Assembly: GCF_007859755.1 (NCBI RefSeq) | Contig: NZ_SJPF01000001.1 | Coordinates: 1,104,082-1,168,081 of the forward strand | DNA: 64,000 nucleotides | Reading direction: 5' to 3' | Source of the DNA: Blastopirellula retiformator | Lineage (GTDB): Bacteria > Planctomycetota > Planctomycetia > Pirellulales > Pirellulaceae | Shown here: positions 8,603-20,835 of the stretch, in pieces | Numbering within the stretch: the first letter of the stretch is position 1 | Layout: every line of letters starts with the position of its first letter | The notes under the pieces: model-generated | The model's input: the letters and a program-made list of their open reading frames with translations, nothing else | The model's database searches: none | What the model was told of the DNA's origin: nothing | Made by a program: the position numbers and the translations under genes

Positions 8603-9346
8603 ATGTCTACGCTCGGCGATTTCTCGCATCAGGCTTCCGCCTATGGTCCGTCGCGTCCTGGATACCCTGCCGAATTTATCGCCCTGCTAGCGGAAAAAGC
8701 AGGCATATCGGCGGGCGACGCCATCGTCGATCTGGGCGCTGGAACCGGCATCTCGACCCGCCAATTGGTTGACGCCGGCTTTGAGGTCACCGCCGTCGAG
8801 CCGAACTCCGCCATGCGCGAACTGGCTAGCGTACCAGGCGCGACATGGGTCGACGGAACCTTCAAGGCGACCGGCCTGGCGGCTGAGTCGCAGTCGTGGG
8901 CCGTATCCGCTCAAGCGTTTCACTGGGCCCATCCTCCGGCTGCGCTCCCTGAGATCCGCCGCATTTTGCGTCCGCAGGGAATGTTCACCGTTCTGTGGAA
9001 TAACCGCATTGCCGCGACCGGCACGACCGTTGGCTGGACCGAACAAGCGATCCGCCGCCATGTGCCTGACTTCAACGAAGCGTACCGCAATCGAGACTGG
9101 GACCAACTGCTCGCGTCGACCGGCGATTTCCGCTTTGTCGGTCGTTTTGAAAAGCGGCATGCTGTGCTGATGTCGCCCGATCGCTATCTGCAACTTTGGC
9201 ACAGTCACAATCGCCTGGCCAATAGCGCCGGACCGGAGCGGCTCGCCGCGTTTCTGGCCGAACTAAAGGACTACCTGCAGCAAGAGGAAATTCCGCAGGT
9301 CGAAGTCGCCTACCAGTGTGAGGCCTGGATGGCCCAGCGGATTTAG
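8603..9346 (+). CDS. Class I SAM-dependent methyltransferase
   Basis: 247 aa. Motif I is VDLGAGTGIS (residues 42-51), followed by an acidic strand end in VEPN and the characteristic AFHWAH block of Methyltransf_11-type enzymes related to trans-aconitate/UbiE-like methyltransferases. The substrate is not predictable. Translation probably starts at the ATG at 8603 (STLGDFSHQASAYG...), which matches family N-termini; an ATG-initiated extension from 8465 would overlap the divergent GT9 promoter region and lacks homology-like character. Confidence 0.85.
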   Translation: MSTLGDFSHQASAYGPSRPGYPAEFIALLAEKAGISAGDAIVDLGAGTGISTRQLVDAGFEVTAVEPNSAMRELASVPGATWVDGTFKATGLAAESQSWAVSAQAFHWAHPPAALPEIRRILRPQGMFTVLWNNRIAATGTTVGWTEQAIRRHVPDFNEAYRNRDWDQLLASTGDFRFVGRFEKRHAVLMSPDRYLQLWHSHNRLANSAGPERLAAFLAELKDYLQQEEIPQVEVAYQCEAWMAQRI

Positions 9347-9514
9347 GCCACATGCACGGGGCCAAGATTCCATGCGATTTGTCCATCGCCGAAAATCGTG
9401 TGTCGTCACTCGGATAGACACCGCCTACCGTTTGTGGCACAACGGAAGGTGGGCCGAGCGCGTCTTGCTGGGAGATGCGTCAGCGATCGGGCGGCGCCGA
9501 AGACAGGATAATCG

Positions 9515-11011
9515 GTGACGACGAGTTCACTCAATACCGCGACCGAGGAGGGGACGGCCCCTCCCCTGAAGGACATCCGGCGCTGGTTTGGCTTGTCCAA
9601 ACTGCGGTATGGGATGTTGGCGGCGTGCATCTTGGCGCAGACGGCGACCATACTGATAACTTGGCCGCTGTGGCAAGTTCGTGAGGCGCCGGTTCACTTA
9701 CCGGCGATCGATCTCCCGCAGATTCCGTTTGGCGTCGCGATCTTGGCGACGCTGCTGTTAACGCTGGTGCGGCCGAGGATTGGTTGGTGCGTGCATGTCG
9801 CTGCGCTGCTTTTGTCGTTTGTATTTGACCAGTTTCGTACGCAGCCCCAAGTGATCGCCAATGCGATTTTGATGGCGGCGGCGCTCGATGACCATGGGCT
9901 GCGCGTCGTCCGCTGGTTTCTCGCTTCGCTCTGGTGTTGGGCAGGCCTGCACAAACTGCTTTCGCCGGACTGGTTCACTTTCAATGCTTGGAGCATCACC
10001 ACGTCGCTGGGGCTCGATCCAAGCCAGTTTGGCGAATTGGTCGGTTGGGGCGTCGGGCTGGGAGAGCTGACGGTTGGCCTGTTGGCGATCTTCTGGCCCC
10101 GCGGCGCGTCGATTCCGGCCGTGCTGATGCATGTCGGTATTGCGTTGTTCCTGACGCCGCTGGCGCACAACTGGAACTATAGCGTGATTCCGTGGAACCT
10201 CTGCGTGGCGGTGGTTGGCGGTTGGGTAATGTGGACAGTATCACCGCGGCTGCCGCAATTTCGCGCCGAGTGGATTGCCGCCGTGTTGCTGCTGCTTTAC
10301 CCGGCCGGCTTTTACGTCGGTTGGGTCGATCATGGAATCGCCAGCGTGCTTTACTCGGGTGGCATCCCTGATGGATTGATCACGACCGAGTCTGGCTCAG
10401 AATACATCGATGGCTGGGGAGATCTCCGCGTGCCGTTTCCGAATGAACGGCGTCTGCTGCGGCAGTACTTCGCCCGCTCGGCGCCAGTTGGGGCGAAGCT
10501 CCACATCGCCGATACCCGGACGCTATTAGGCGATCTCTACTACGTCAAACGAGCCGACGGTCAGATCGAAGAGATCACACAGGCTCAGTTCTTCGCATCC
10601 GCTCCAGGCGTCGTCGCGGGTATCGCCCTGGACGATCAATACACTGTTTTTCGCCTGGGCAACGACGGTGCGACGATGTTAAAGCGAGCCGTCGACGCCC
10701 CGATTTATGCGGTGCAAATTGATCCAAGCGTCTATCAGCCAGAGATGCTGCCGCTGCTCGCGCGGCTGCACAATCTTGAGCAGTTGAATCTGGCAGGCTG
10801 TCCGGTTACCGATGAAGAATTGGCCCGGCTGCCGATCTTGCCCAAACTGCAAGGGATTGGCTTGGCCAATACCACGGTAACCGACGTCGGACTGCAGACA
10901 CTGTTGCGGCAGCCGAAACTGGACTACGTGGAAGGAGAGGGCTCTGCGATTACGTCGGAAGGGATGGCGGAGTTCTTAGAGCGGCGTTCAAATGAGATAG
11001 GGAATGACTAA
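9515..11011 (+). CDS. Multi-pass membrane protein with C-terminal leucine-rich repeats
   Basis: 498 aa from a GTG start with AGGA about 9 bases upstream. After a cytoplasmic leader come roughly eight to ten hydrophobic spans to residue ~275 (for example LRYGMLAACILAQTATILI and AGFYVGWVD near the end). A soluble region of ~150 residues follows, then two LRR units of the VTDEEL/VTDVGL type at ~425-475. The membrane part faintly recalls HTTM/DoxX-like proteins (AGLHKLLSPDWF), but this is not a firm call. Function unknown. Its stop overlaps the end of the convergent parE-like gene by 4 bases. Confidence 0.75.
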   Translation: MTTSSLNTATEEGTAPPLKDIRRWFGLSKLRYGMLAACILAQTATILITWPLWQVREAPVHLPAIDLPQIPFGVAILATLLLTLVRPRIGWCVHVAALLLSFVFDQFRTQPQVIANAILMAAALDDHGLRVVRWFLASLWCWAGLHKLLSPDWFTFNAWSITTSLGLDPSQFGELVGWGVGLGELTVGLLAIFWPRGASIPAVLMHVGIALFLTPLAHNWNYSVIPWNLCVAVVGGWVMWTVSPRLPQFRAEWIAAVLLLLYPAGFYVGWVDHGIASVLYSGGIPDGLITTESGSEYIDGWGDLRVPFPNERRLLRQYFARSAPVGAKLHIADTRTLLGDLYYVKRADGQIEEITQAQFFASAPGVVAGIALDDQYTVFRLGNDGATMLKRAVDAPIYAVQIDPSVYQPEMLPLLARLHNLEQLNLAGCPVTDEELARLPILPKLQGIGLANTTVTDVGLQTLLRQPKLDYVEGEGSAITSEGMAEFLERRSNEIGND

Positions 11012-11292
11012 AGCGAGCGTATGTCGCGTTCACCTGCAATGACGCGAACGATCTCCGCGCCGTTTGGGATCTGACGAAAGAAAATCACATAATGCCCAAA
11101 AACGCTGCTACGGATTTCCACGCCAAGCTCTGGGCGATTTTCTCCTAGTGTCGGCATAGCCGCGAGTAGACGGCACTTTTCTTCGATCGCATTGATCCAC
11201 TTTGTCGCGGCTAATGGCTTGTCAGATGCGATGAAGTTGTACGCTGCCAGAAGATCATCACGCGCACTTGGTGCAAAAACCAAAACAGGCAT
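11008..11292 (-). CDS. parE: RelE/ParE-family toxin
   Basis: 94 aa, the usual size. Family features: SARDDLLAAYNFIA at the N-terminus, WINAIEEKC and LGENRPELG in the middle, and SSVFGHYVIFFRQIP followed by EIVRVIAGERDI at the end. ParE toxins poison gyrase, RelE relatives cleave mRNA; the sequence favours the ParE side. The ParD-like antitoxin is upstream on the same strand, but 161 bp of inserted element now separates stop and start. Only a weak ribosome site (GAAG) remains in front of the toxin ATG. Confidence 0.85.
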   Translation of the reverse strand: MPVLVFAPSARDDLLAAYNFIASDKPLAATKWINAIEEKCRLLAAMPTLGENRPELGVEIRSSVFGHYVIFFRQIPNGAEIVRVIAGERDIRSL

Positions 11293-11293
11293 T

Positions 11294-11454
11294 TAGAGCG
11301 GTTTTCTTCAATCTGTATCGTTCTGGCTGGTTGCGGCCGCGCTGGTCGGCGTTGACCTGCATCAACGAATCTTGAGGATTCGCCTGCTTCGGTCGCCTTG
11401 ACCAGCTTGCCTCGCCAACGCCAGAAACGCTACAGCTATCAGAAAAACGCTCTA
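11294..11454. mobile_element. 161-bp TA-flanked MITE-like element inside the parDE operon
   Basis: The ends are imperfect inverted repeats: TAGAGCGGTTTTCTTCAAT on the left against TAGAGCGTTTTTCTGATAG on the right read in reverse. The similarity continues inward through CTGTATCGTT/CTGTAGCGTTT and CTGGC to GCTGGTC, so the whole element can fold into one long imperfect hairpin. TA dinucleotides sit at both ends (11294-11295, 11453-11454). It encodes nothing. Removing it with one TA joins the antitoxin stop TAA directly to the toxin ATG, the expected ancestral operon. Confidence 0.8.
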
Positions 11455-11694
11455 GTTCGCCTGATCTGACGATCTTCGCGAATGTTCGCGCAATTCCGCG
11501 AATACACGGTCGCCGTCAATTCCGTTTCCAGCATCGAGTTCGTCGATGCCGATTTGAATGTCAGTTCGCAGTTGTTGTCGGGAGAGCAATAGTTGGATGC
11601 CAGCGGCGACGGCTTCTGGTGGGGACTTGAATTCACCCGTCGCAACTAACCGCTGAATGCTGGCGGCGTCTTCCGCGGATAAATCAATATTCAT
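11452..11694 (-). CDS. parD: ParD-family antitoxin
   Basis: 80 aa. The N-terminal ~45 residues match the ribbon-helix-helix of ParD/CopG antitoxins (IDLSAEDAASIQRLVATGEF, then SPPEAVAAGIQLLLSRQQL). The tail IGIDELDAGNGIDGDRVFAEL fits the flexible toxin-binding part. ParD proteins bind ParE and autorepress their promoter. The stop codon TAG uses the TA at the border of the inserted 161-bp element; before insertion it would have been TAA, with the same protein sequence. Confidence 0.82.
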   Translation of the reverse strand: MNIDLSAEDAASIQRLVATGEFKSPPEAVAAGIQLLLSRQQLRTDIQIGIDELDAGNGIDGDRVFAELREHSRRSSDQAN

Positions 11695-11822
11695 GACAAG
11701 TCTCTACGAGGAATCGATCGCAATCGCCCTCAAGGTTCGGAATAGCGCGAATTGCAATATTCTATCCCAACGCGGCAGAGACGCCAAACTTCCAGAAGTA
11801 GCACGCGATTTTGAATTTCGCC

Positions 11823-12254
11823 CTAATCCTTCAGCTCAAACACAAAGTGATTCTTCTCCCCCTCTTTTACTTCGGCATTCAGGCCACTGGTCGAGAAGGC
11901 GGTGTATTTCGCCGGGATCAGTGACTTGGGCACCGGCATTTCGACGCCTGCTTCGACCGGCTTTGCGGTGCCGGCGTGAAGTTCGGTGGCGCTGATCATC
12001 ACGTCGTTCATGCCGAGGATCGCGCCGTCGCCGTCGCGATAGGTCGACATTTCAAAAGTGCCGTCCGATCCAATCGGGCCGGTGGAAGGGGGGCCGGCCT
12101 TGGGACGGAAGCTGATGCTGCCGTAGGGAAGCGGCTTTCCGCGGTAGGTGATTTCACCCGTGGTAGGCGCCGTGTCTAAACCATTGCCACCGCCGCAGCC
12201 GCAAAGCAAGCTACAAGCCAACGCGGCGATCGCCCAGCGTTCTATACGCAGCAT
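11823..12254 (-). CDS. Lipoprotein with transthyretin/carboxypeptidase-regulatory-like domain
   Basis: 143 aa. A signal peptide with lipobox is evident (AALACSLLCGCGGG). The rest is a beta-rich domain starting ITYRGKPLPYGSISFRP, as in the small lipoproteins routinely found behind DUF1559 genes in planctomycetes. It ends KNHFVFELKD, a common closing strand. The ATG at 12254 is preceded by GGAG and leads straight into the signal peptide; the frame is open upstream only as a shadow of the DUF1559 gene. Role unknown; 61 bases behind its DUF1559 partner. Confidence 0.82.
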   Translation of the reverse strand: MLRIERWAIAALACSLLCGCGGGNGLDTAPTTGEITYRGKPLPYGSISFRPKAGPPSTGPIGSDGTFEMSTYRDGDGAILGMNDVMISATELHAGTAKPVEAGVEMPVPKSLIPAKYTAFSTSGLNAEVKEGEKNHFVFELKD

Positions 12255-12315
12255 CAGATAACTCCCAAGATTAGTCGTCCCGCGCCCCAAAGAACTGGCC
12301 CAAGCTGGCAATCGG

Positions 12316-13236
12316 TTACGGCAGTTGCGCCGTCTCACCGCCATTGATCGTCCCCAAGCCGCGATACGTGTCGAAGTCGATCGTCTCCGGCAGAAAGTGG
12401 ACGCTGGCGTCGGCCATGACAAAGTTGGCCCCGCCAGGATGCTTGCTGGAAAAGGGCAAGTTGCTGAACTGGATGCCATCGGTCCGATCGCGACGCGAGT
12501 TAATCGTGTCTTGATAAATGATCTTTCCGCCGTAGTAGGCCTGGTTAGTAAGGGCGCCAATTGTCCAGACGCGAACGTTGCCAGGAATGCCGCTGTTGGT
12601 TCCGGTTCGATCGCGATGGACGTACTCACCGATCATCAGCGTGTTGCTCATGCCATCGGTGATCGCGGCGGCGCGTCGCGGCCCGGTGAAGGAGAAGGCG
12701 CCATTGTCAGGGATCTTGCCGTGTGTGGCCGAAATCAGCGTGCGATCGAGCGAGCTGTCGTTGTAATACACGCCGCCGACCGCCTGATAGGGAAAGAGGG
12801 CGCCGTCGGAATAGTTCGTCGATGAGGTGTTCACTTGCTGCCCATCAAAGCTAGGGCAGAAGTAGGCGTTGATGGGCGACTTGCGTACGATTTCGTTGGT
12901 CGTTGAGTCTGGTGCGGCCGAAAAGTTGTACAGCTCATACAGCGCCGACTGCTCGACAAATGGCAGAATCGCGACGGCGAAACTGTGCGAATTCCAGACG
13001 GCGGGCGTCGAGCCGTTGGCCGGGATGTGATAAGCGCCCGGCGGAAGATTGGTCGGGTAGGTGTCCATGTAGGTGTGGCACGCCAATCCCATTTGCTTGA
13101 GATTGTTGGTGCACGACATGCGGCGGGCCGCTTCGCGGGCCTGTTGCACCGCCGGTAGCAGCAAGGCGATCAAAACGCCGATGATCGCGATCACGACCAA
13201 TAGTTCGACGAGCGTAAAACCACGTCTGTTGCGCAT
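12316..13236 (-). CDS. DUF1559 pseudopilin-like protein
   Basis: 306 aa. The prepilin cleavage site G6/F7 with E at +5 ([20 protein letters not shown]) is followed by [14 protein letters not shown] and the conserved [15 protein letters not shown]. The C-terminal H-x-G-DG-like block is [20 protein letters not shown], ending in [12 protein letters not shown]1559 proteins are abundant in planctomycetes and are thought to be processed and assembled like type II pseudopilins; their cargo is unknown. Lead gene of a two-gene unit with the lipoprotein at 11823. Confidence 0.92.
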   Translation of the reverse strand: MRNRRGFTLVELLVVIAIIGVLIALLLPAVQQAREAARRMSCTNNLKQMGLACHTYMDTYPTNLPPGAYHIPANGSTPAVWNSHSFAVAILPFVEQSALYELYNFSAAPDSTTNEIVRKSPINAYFCPSFDGQQVNTSSTNYSDGALFPYQAVGGVYYNDSSLDRTLISATHGKIPDNGAFSFTGPRRAAAITDGMSNTLMIGEYVHRDRTGTNSGIPGNVRVWTIGALTNQAYYGGKIIYQDTINSRRDRTDGIQFSNLPFSSKHPGGANFVMADASVHFLPETIDFDTYRGLGTINGGETAQLP

Positions 13237-13540
13237 AGTAAAGCTCCGGCAATTTTAGGAAAAGATAGGTAGATCAGCGCGAAATTGAAGGACGAGCGAT
13301 CGCCGCGAGGGGAGGGACTCGCTGGCTAGCCGGGTAGTTTTTTCTTGCGCGATATCGGAAAATTCGAGCAAGGTGTAATTGGTCGGTGCTAGACGATCTT
13401 AATGGCGATTGTAGCCATTCCCCCTTGCGCGCTAAACAGTTGGGTCATAAAAAAGAGAAAATAATGAAGGGAAATTGTGCCCTCGTGCGAGGGGGGGCGG
13501 CGCGGGCAGAAGGTCTACGGAGATTGGGTAGGATGCAATG
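13237..13540 (-). other. Intergenic region upstream of the DUF1559 gene
   Basis: About 300 bases between the MBL-fold gene end and the DUF1559 start, both on the minus strand. It holds a small GC hairpin (CCCTCG-TG-CGAGGG, 13480-13493), which lacks a T-run, and A/T-rich stretches that could hold the DUF1559 promoter. No gene was found. Confidence 0.4.
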
Positions 13541-14356
13541 CTACGAAAGTGGGATCTCTTGCCGATCGTAGGCGAGTTGCATGTTGCCAGGCAACTTCGC
13601 ATTCGCCTCTTGATGATCCATCCGGCAGGAGATGTGGGTAAAGTAGGTCTGCCGGGCGCCAATTCGCTCGGCGACGGCAACCGCTTCGTCGAGCGAATAG
13701 TGGGTTGGGTGGGGATCATAGCGGAGCGAATCGAGGATCAGTACGTCGAGCCCTTCCAGCCGAGCGTAGCTTTCCTCTGGGATTTCGTTGGTGTCGGTGC
13801 AGTAGGCGATATTGCCGATGCGAAAGCCGAGCACCTTGAATCGGGGCCCATGTTTCAGGCGAATTGGCGTTACCTGAACGCCGAGCGTCGTAAACGGATC
13901 GAGTCCGATCGGCCGTAGTTCTAGCGCAGGCGCCGCCCCAATATGGGTCGCAGGGGCCGAAGAAAAGGCGTAATCATAGGTCGTACGTATCCGCCGCTCG
14001 ACGTTCGCTTCACAGTACAAGGGAACCGAATGTCCCAGGTAAAACTGGAACAACCGCAGATCGTCGAGCCCGTACAAATGGTCGGCATGCTCGTGGGTGT
14101 AGGCGACGGCATGAACGATCCCAATGTCCTCTCGCAGCAACTGCGAGCGGAGGTCGGGGGGCGTGTCTATCAGCAGATTTCCTTCTGGAAGTCCCCAAAT
14201 TGCCGCGCATCGCATCCGTTTGTTATGCGGATCGCTGCTAGTGCAGACCGGGCAACCGCAGCCGATCGCCGGAACGCCGACCGAGGTACCGGTTCCGAGC
14301 AGGATCAGTTTTCCCCGGATATCGCGAGTCTTTACTGGTTTGACTGCGGAGTTCAA
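13541..14356 (-). CDS. MBL-fold metallohydrolase (PhnP/RNase Z-like)
   Basis: 271 aa. It starts LILLGTGTSVGVPAIGCGCPVC, typical of PhnP-like and RNase Z-like beta-lactamase-fold proteins, with the metal motif YTHEHADHLYGLDDLR (H-x-H-x-D-H at residues 88-93). Further ligands are in AYCTDTNEIP and TYFTHISC. The CxC/C pattern near residues 33-38 is the PhnP-type structural zinc site. It may be a cyclic phosphodiesterase; no phn genes are nearby, so the substrate is open. Divergent from secA. Confidence 0.87.
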   Translation of the reverse strand: MNSAVKPVKTRDIRGKLILLGTGTSVGVPAIGCGCPVCTSSDPHNKRMRCAAIWGLPEGNLLIDTPPDLRSQLLREDIGIVHAVAYTHEHADHLYGLDDLRLFQFYLGHSVPLYCEANVERRIRTTYDYAFSSAPATHIGAAPALELRPIGLDPFTTLGVQVTPIRLKHGPRFKVLGFRIGNIAYCTDTNEIPEESYARLEGLDVLILDSLRYDPHPTHYSLDEAVAVAERIGARQTYFTHISCRMDHQEANAKLPGNMQLAYDRQEIPLS

Positions 14357-14574
14357 GAGACAGGCGACCTAAAGTGTTGAGGAAACTGGCGTTTGGTCGA
14401 GTCGAGGCGCATCGATAGGGTCGACTGGATGATTGTTTCGGGGAGCCGCGAGCTTTTCAAGCTCTGATTGGGTAGAGTCGACAATCTTCCCAGAATCGAC
14501 CCAGATCGGGATGAAGATTCAGGCTTTTTGAGCGAAGAGCCCCGTTGGCGCGGATCGAAGCACGGTTGACCGGG

Positions 14575-14583
14575 TGATATAAT
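14575..14583 (+). promoter_or_regulatory. Probable extended -10 of the secA promoter
   Basis: TGATATAAT is an extended -10 (TGnTATAAT), 124 bases before the secA start, in the 350-base gap between the divergent MBL-fold and secA genes. No clear -35 is seen, as is common with extended -10 promoters. The remaining gap shows no gene; the leader between here and 14706 is A/T-rich and carries no obvious terminator. Confidence 0.4.
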
Positions 14584-14706
14584 CCTTATAAGCTACCCAG
14601 CGGAAAGGGTTTGCGCACATTTCGCCTGCGCAATTCATGTCTACTTCGGGACATTTTCACCTCTAACCTTTCCCTATTTATTGACCCGACATAAGCAAAG
14701 CGACCG

Positions 14707-18417
<3,711 letters not shown>

Positions 18418-18551
18418 CCAACCTGCCGATAAACTAGAGTGCAGGGCCGGCCGGCGCTTTGCACTTATCCCTACCAAGAAAACGCCCTGCGAATGGCTCA
18501 CCTCGCAGCGTCGTCGCTGAAAAGCAATTAGAGCCCGGGAAAGGATTCCCC

Positions 18552-19862
18552 ATGGGTTGGTTTCTCAACATCCTCTATCTTGGCGCTCTCGTTGCAGCCA
18601 TGCCGTTTTTTGCCTGGTCGAAGCTGGTGCGTGGGCGTCGTCGCGGCGGGTTGCTGGCGAAGTTCTTCGGTCTGATTCCAGTCCGCCGCGGAGATGCTCC
18701 ATGCGTTTGGCTGCATGCCGTCAGCGTTGGCGAGGTAAATCTGCTAGCGACCGTCATCCAGGCGATTCGCGCCCAATCTCCCAGTGTAGAGATCTACGTC
18801 ACCACCACCACGCACAGCGGCTACGAACTGGCCCGGGCTCGCTACGATGACTGCATCGTCAGCTACGCCCCGCTCGATTTCACCTGGGCGGTCAAGACGG
18901 CGCTGCGGCGGATCCGCCCCCAGACGTTGATCCTGGCCGAGCTGGAAATCTGGCCCAACCTGATTTCGCTGTCGAAGGCCCGCGGCGTCAACGTGGCCAT
19001 CGTCAACGGACGGCTGAGCGAAAAGAGTTACCGCGGTTATCGCCGCGTCAGTTCGCTGCTGCGTCCGGTCCTGCGAAAAATCGATTGCATCGCGGTGCAA
19101 GACTGGTCGATCGCCGAACGGTTTGTGGCGCTGGGCGTTCCGGCCAAGCGGGTGATCGCAACCGGCTCGCTCAAGTTCGACGGCGCCGAGACCAATCGCC
19201 GCAACCTGAAGACGATGCGGCTCTGCCGCTTGGCAAAGATCCCCTCTAGCGCGGTCGTCTTTCTGGCCGGCAGTACGCAAGCCGGCGAAGAAGAGGCGGC
19301 GCTAAGCGCGTTTCTGGCAGCCAAGCCGCGGCATCCTGACCTGCGGCTGATTTTGGTCCCCCGCCATCCGGAACGTTTTGACGAAGTCGCTGCGATGTTG
19401 GACGAGTCTGACGTCAATTGGTCGCGTCGGTCTTCCCTCGAACTTAGCGTGGTTGATCCAACCGCTAGCGTGCTGTTGGTCGATACGGTCGGCGAACTGG
19501 GCGCCTGGTGGGGCGTGGCCGATATCGCTTTTGTTGGCGGCAGCTTTGGTCGCCGCGGCGGCCAGAACATGATCGAACCGGCCGCGTATGGCGCTGCTGT
19601 CAGCTTTGGGCCCAACACCAAAAACTTCCGCGACATCGTCCAGATGCTGTTGGCCGAAGAAGCGGCCGTAATGGTCGCTGACGAAGCGGAGCTGACCGCG
19701 TTCGTCGGACGCTGTCTGGACGAGCCCGATTGGTGCGAGACGCTGGGAGACAACGCCCAGCAAGTGGTCGCTTCGCAGATTGGCGCCGTCGAGCGGACGA
19801 TGGAGGCCCTCCGCCCTTTCTTGCCGCCGCCTGAGTTTATTCGTCACCGGCTGGCGGCGTAG
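18552..19862 (+). CDS. waaA: 3-deoxy-D-manno-octulosonic acid (Kdo) transferase
   Basis: 436 aa. The N-terminal membrane anchor (FLNILYLGALVAAMPFFAW), WLHAVSVGEVNLL and TTTTHSGYELAR match the acceptor domain; LAGSTQAGEEE, LVPRHPERFDEV and FVGGSFGRRGGQNMIEPAAY match the donor domain of WaaA/KdtA (GT30). It adds Kdo to lipid A precursor at the inner membrane. The ATG at 18552 is chosen because AAAGGA precedes it by about 8 bases. It follows secA by 134 bases and overlaps the convergent hydrolase pseudogene by 26 bases. Confidence 0.93.
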   Translation: MGWFLNILYLGALVAAMPFFAWSKLVRGRRRGGLLAKFFGLIPVRRGDAPCVWLHAVSVGEVNLLATVIQAIRAQSPSVEIYVTTTTHSGYELARARYDDCIVSYAPLDFTWAVKTALRRIRPQTLILAELEIWPNLISLSKARGVNVAIVNGRLSEKSYRGYRRVSSLLRPVLRKIDCIAVQDWSIAERFVALGVPAKRVIATGSLKFDGAETNRRNLKTMRLCRLAKIPSSAVVFLAGSTQAGEEEAALSAFLAAKPRHPDLRLILVPRHPERFDEVAAMLDESDVNWSRRSSLELSVVDPTASVLLVDTVGELGAWWGVADIAFVGGSFGRRGGQNMIEPAAYGAAVSFGPNTKNFRDIVQMLLAEEAAVMVADEAELTAFVGRCLDEPDWCETLGDNAQQVVASQIGAVERTMEALRPFLPPPEFIRHRLAA

Positions 19863-20632
19863 GTTCGTCGTTGTCCAGGGCCGAAGGATTACGATTTTTT
19901 AGCCATTGAACCGCCTCTTTGGCGCGCCCGTAAAGAACTTGATTTCTTCCGGATCGCCAACGACGAAGGTAACGTCCACCCCCAGTTGTCTCAGCGTCTC
20001 GGCAAAGTTCTGCGTATCGGCAAACTCCGGCGCCTCTTCCCATGGCGGGTAAAACAGGAAGACAGGGCACTGAATTCTTTCTGGGTGGCTTAAGGGGTTT
20101 GCTCGGCGTTGAAAGAGGCAAGCTGGTCGACGATTGGAATGGCTTGTGACATCTGCTCGAACCGGGCTTCGACGTCAATGATTGGTTCAAGCGCGATACA
20201 GCCAGCCAGGCGAGGTTCGTTTTCGGCCAACAGCAGCGAGATCGTTCCTGCGGCGTCGTGGCCGGCGGCGTAAATCCGCTGCGGATCAACTTGGGGAAGT
20301 TGACGGATCGCATATTCGACTGCGTTTCGTCCATTGACGACGCCGAAGCAGGCTTGGTAGTTCCGGCGATGGGCAAGCTCGAATGAGCGGCGGAACTCTT
20401 CCTCGGATTGTTCGTTCGCGTCAGATTGAGATCAAGCTTGGGAAGTAGAAAAGGAGCGATGCAGACGAAGATGCTGCCGAACACGAAAACCACGCATGAC
20501 CAAAAGAGAATCCGAACGACCATCCGCGCCTTGTACGCGTTGAACTCCATTGTGGACCGGTCGTCGCTCGGACTCGGCCGGCACAGTCACCAGGGCGGCG
20601 CAGGCGTCGCATGTAAACGTTTGCCCAATCAT
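19837..20632 (-). pseudogene. Membrane-anchored alpha/beta-hydrolase pseudogene with multiple frameshifts
   Basis: Reading down the minus strand, recognisable pieces follow one another in different frames. (1) 20632-20550: zinc-ribbon-like FTCDACAALVTVPAE. (2) 20550-20421: a membrane span (ILFWSCVVFVFGSIFVCI). (3) ~20410-20090: a hydrolase core with VDPQRIYAAGHDAAGTISLL, then RLAGCIALEPIIDVEARFEQ, ending at TAA. (4) ~20070-19930: QCPVFLFYPPWEEAPEF and TLRQLGVDVTFVVGDPEE. (5) 19915-19837: the tail AKEAVQWLKNRN. At least four frame changes are needed to read it through, and the nucleophile-elbow serine is replaced (GHDAAG). It is therefore a dead gene unless the assembly is faulty. Confidence 0.85.
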
Positions 20633-20835
20633 GGCGTCGATTCGATCCTGGTGGTGCGGCAACAAGGCGAGCGACGCCCAAGTAGGCTGGGCGTCAGGTT
20701 GGGCTCACTTGCGATGATACCAGCGGTCCTTTGTTCTGTTTTCGAATTTTTCACCGCGGCTTCGCTTGTCGCCCGCTAGAATGGCTCCTTCGTTAAATGC
20801 CGACAATAACGTTTCTCGTAGGGAGTCTTAACCCG

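Noticed and set aside
14565-14583. TTGACC followed by TATAAT as a full secA promoter
   Set aside because: The spacing is only about 7-8 bases, far too short for a -35/-10 pair; only the extended -10 is kept.
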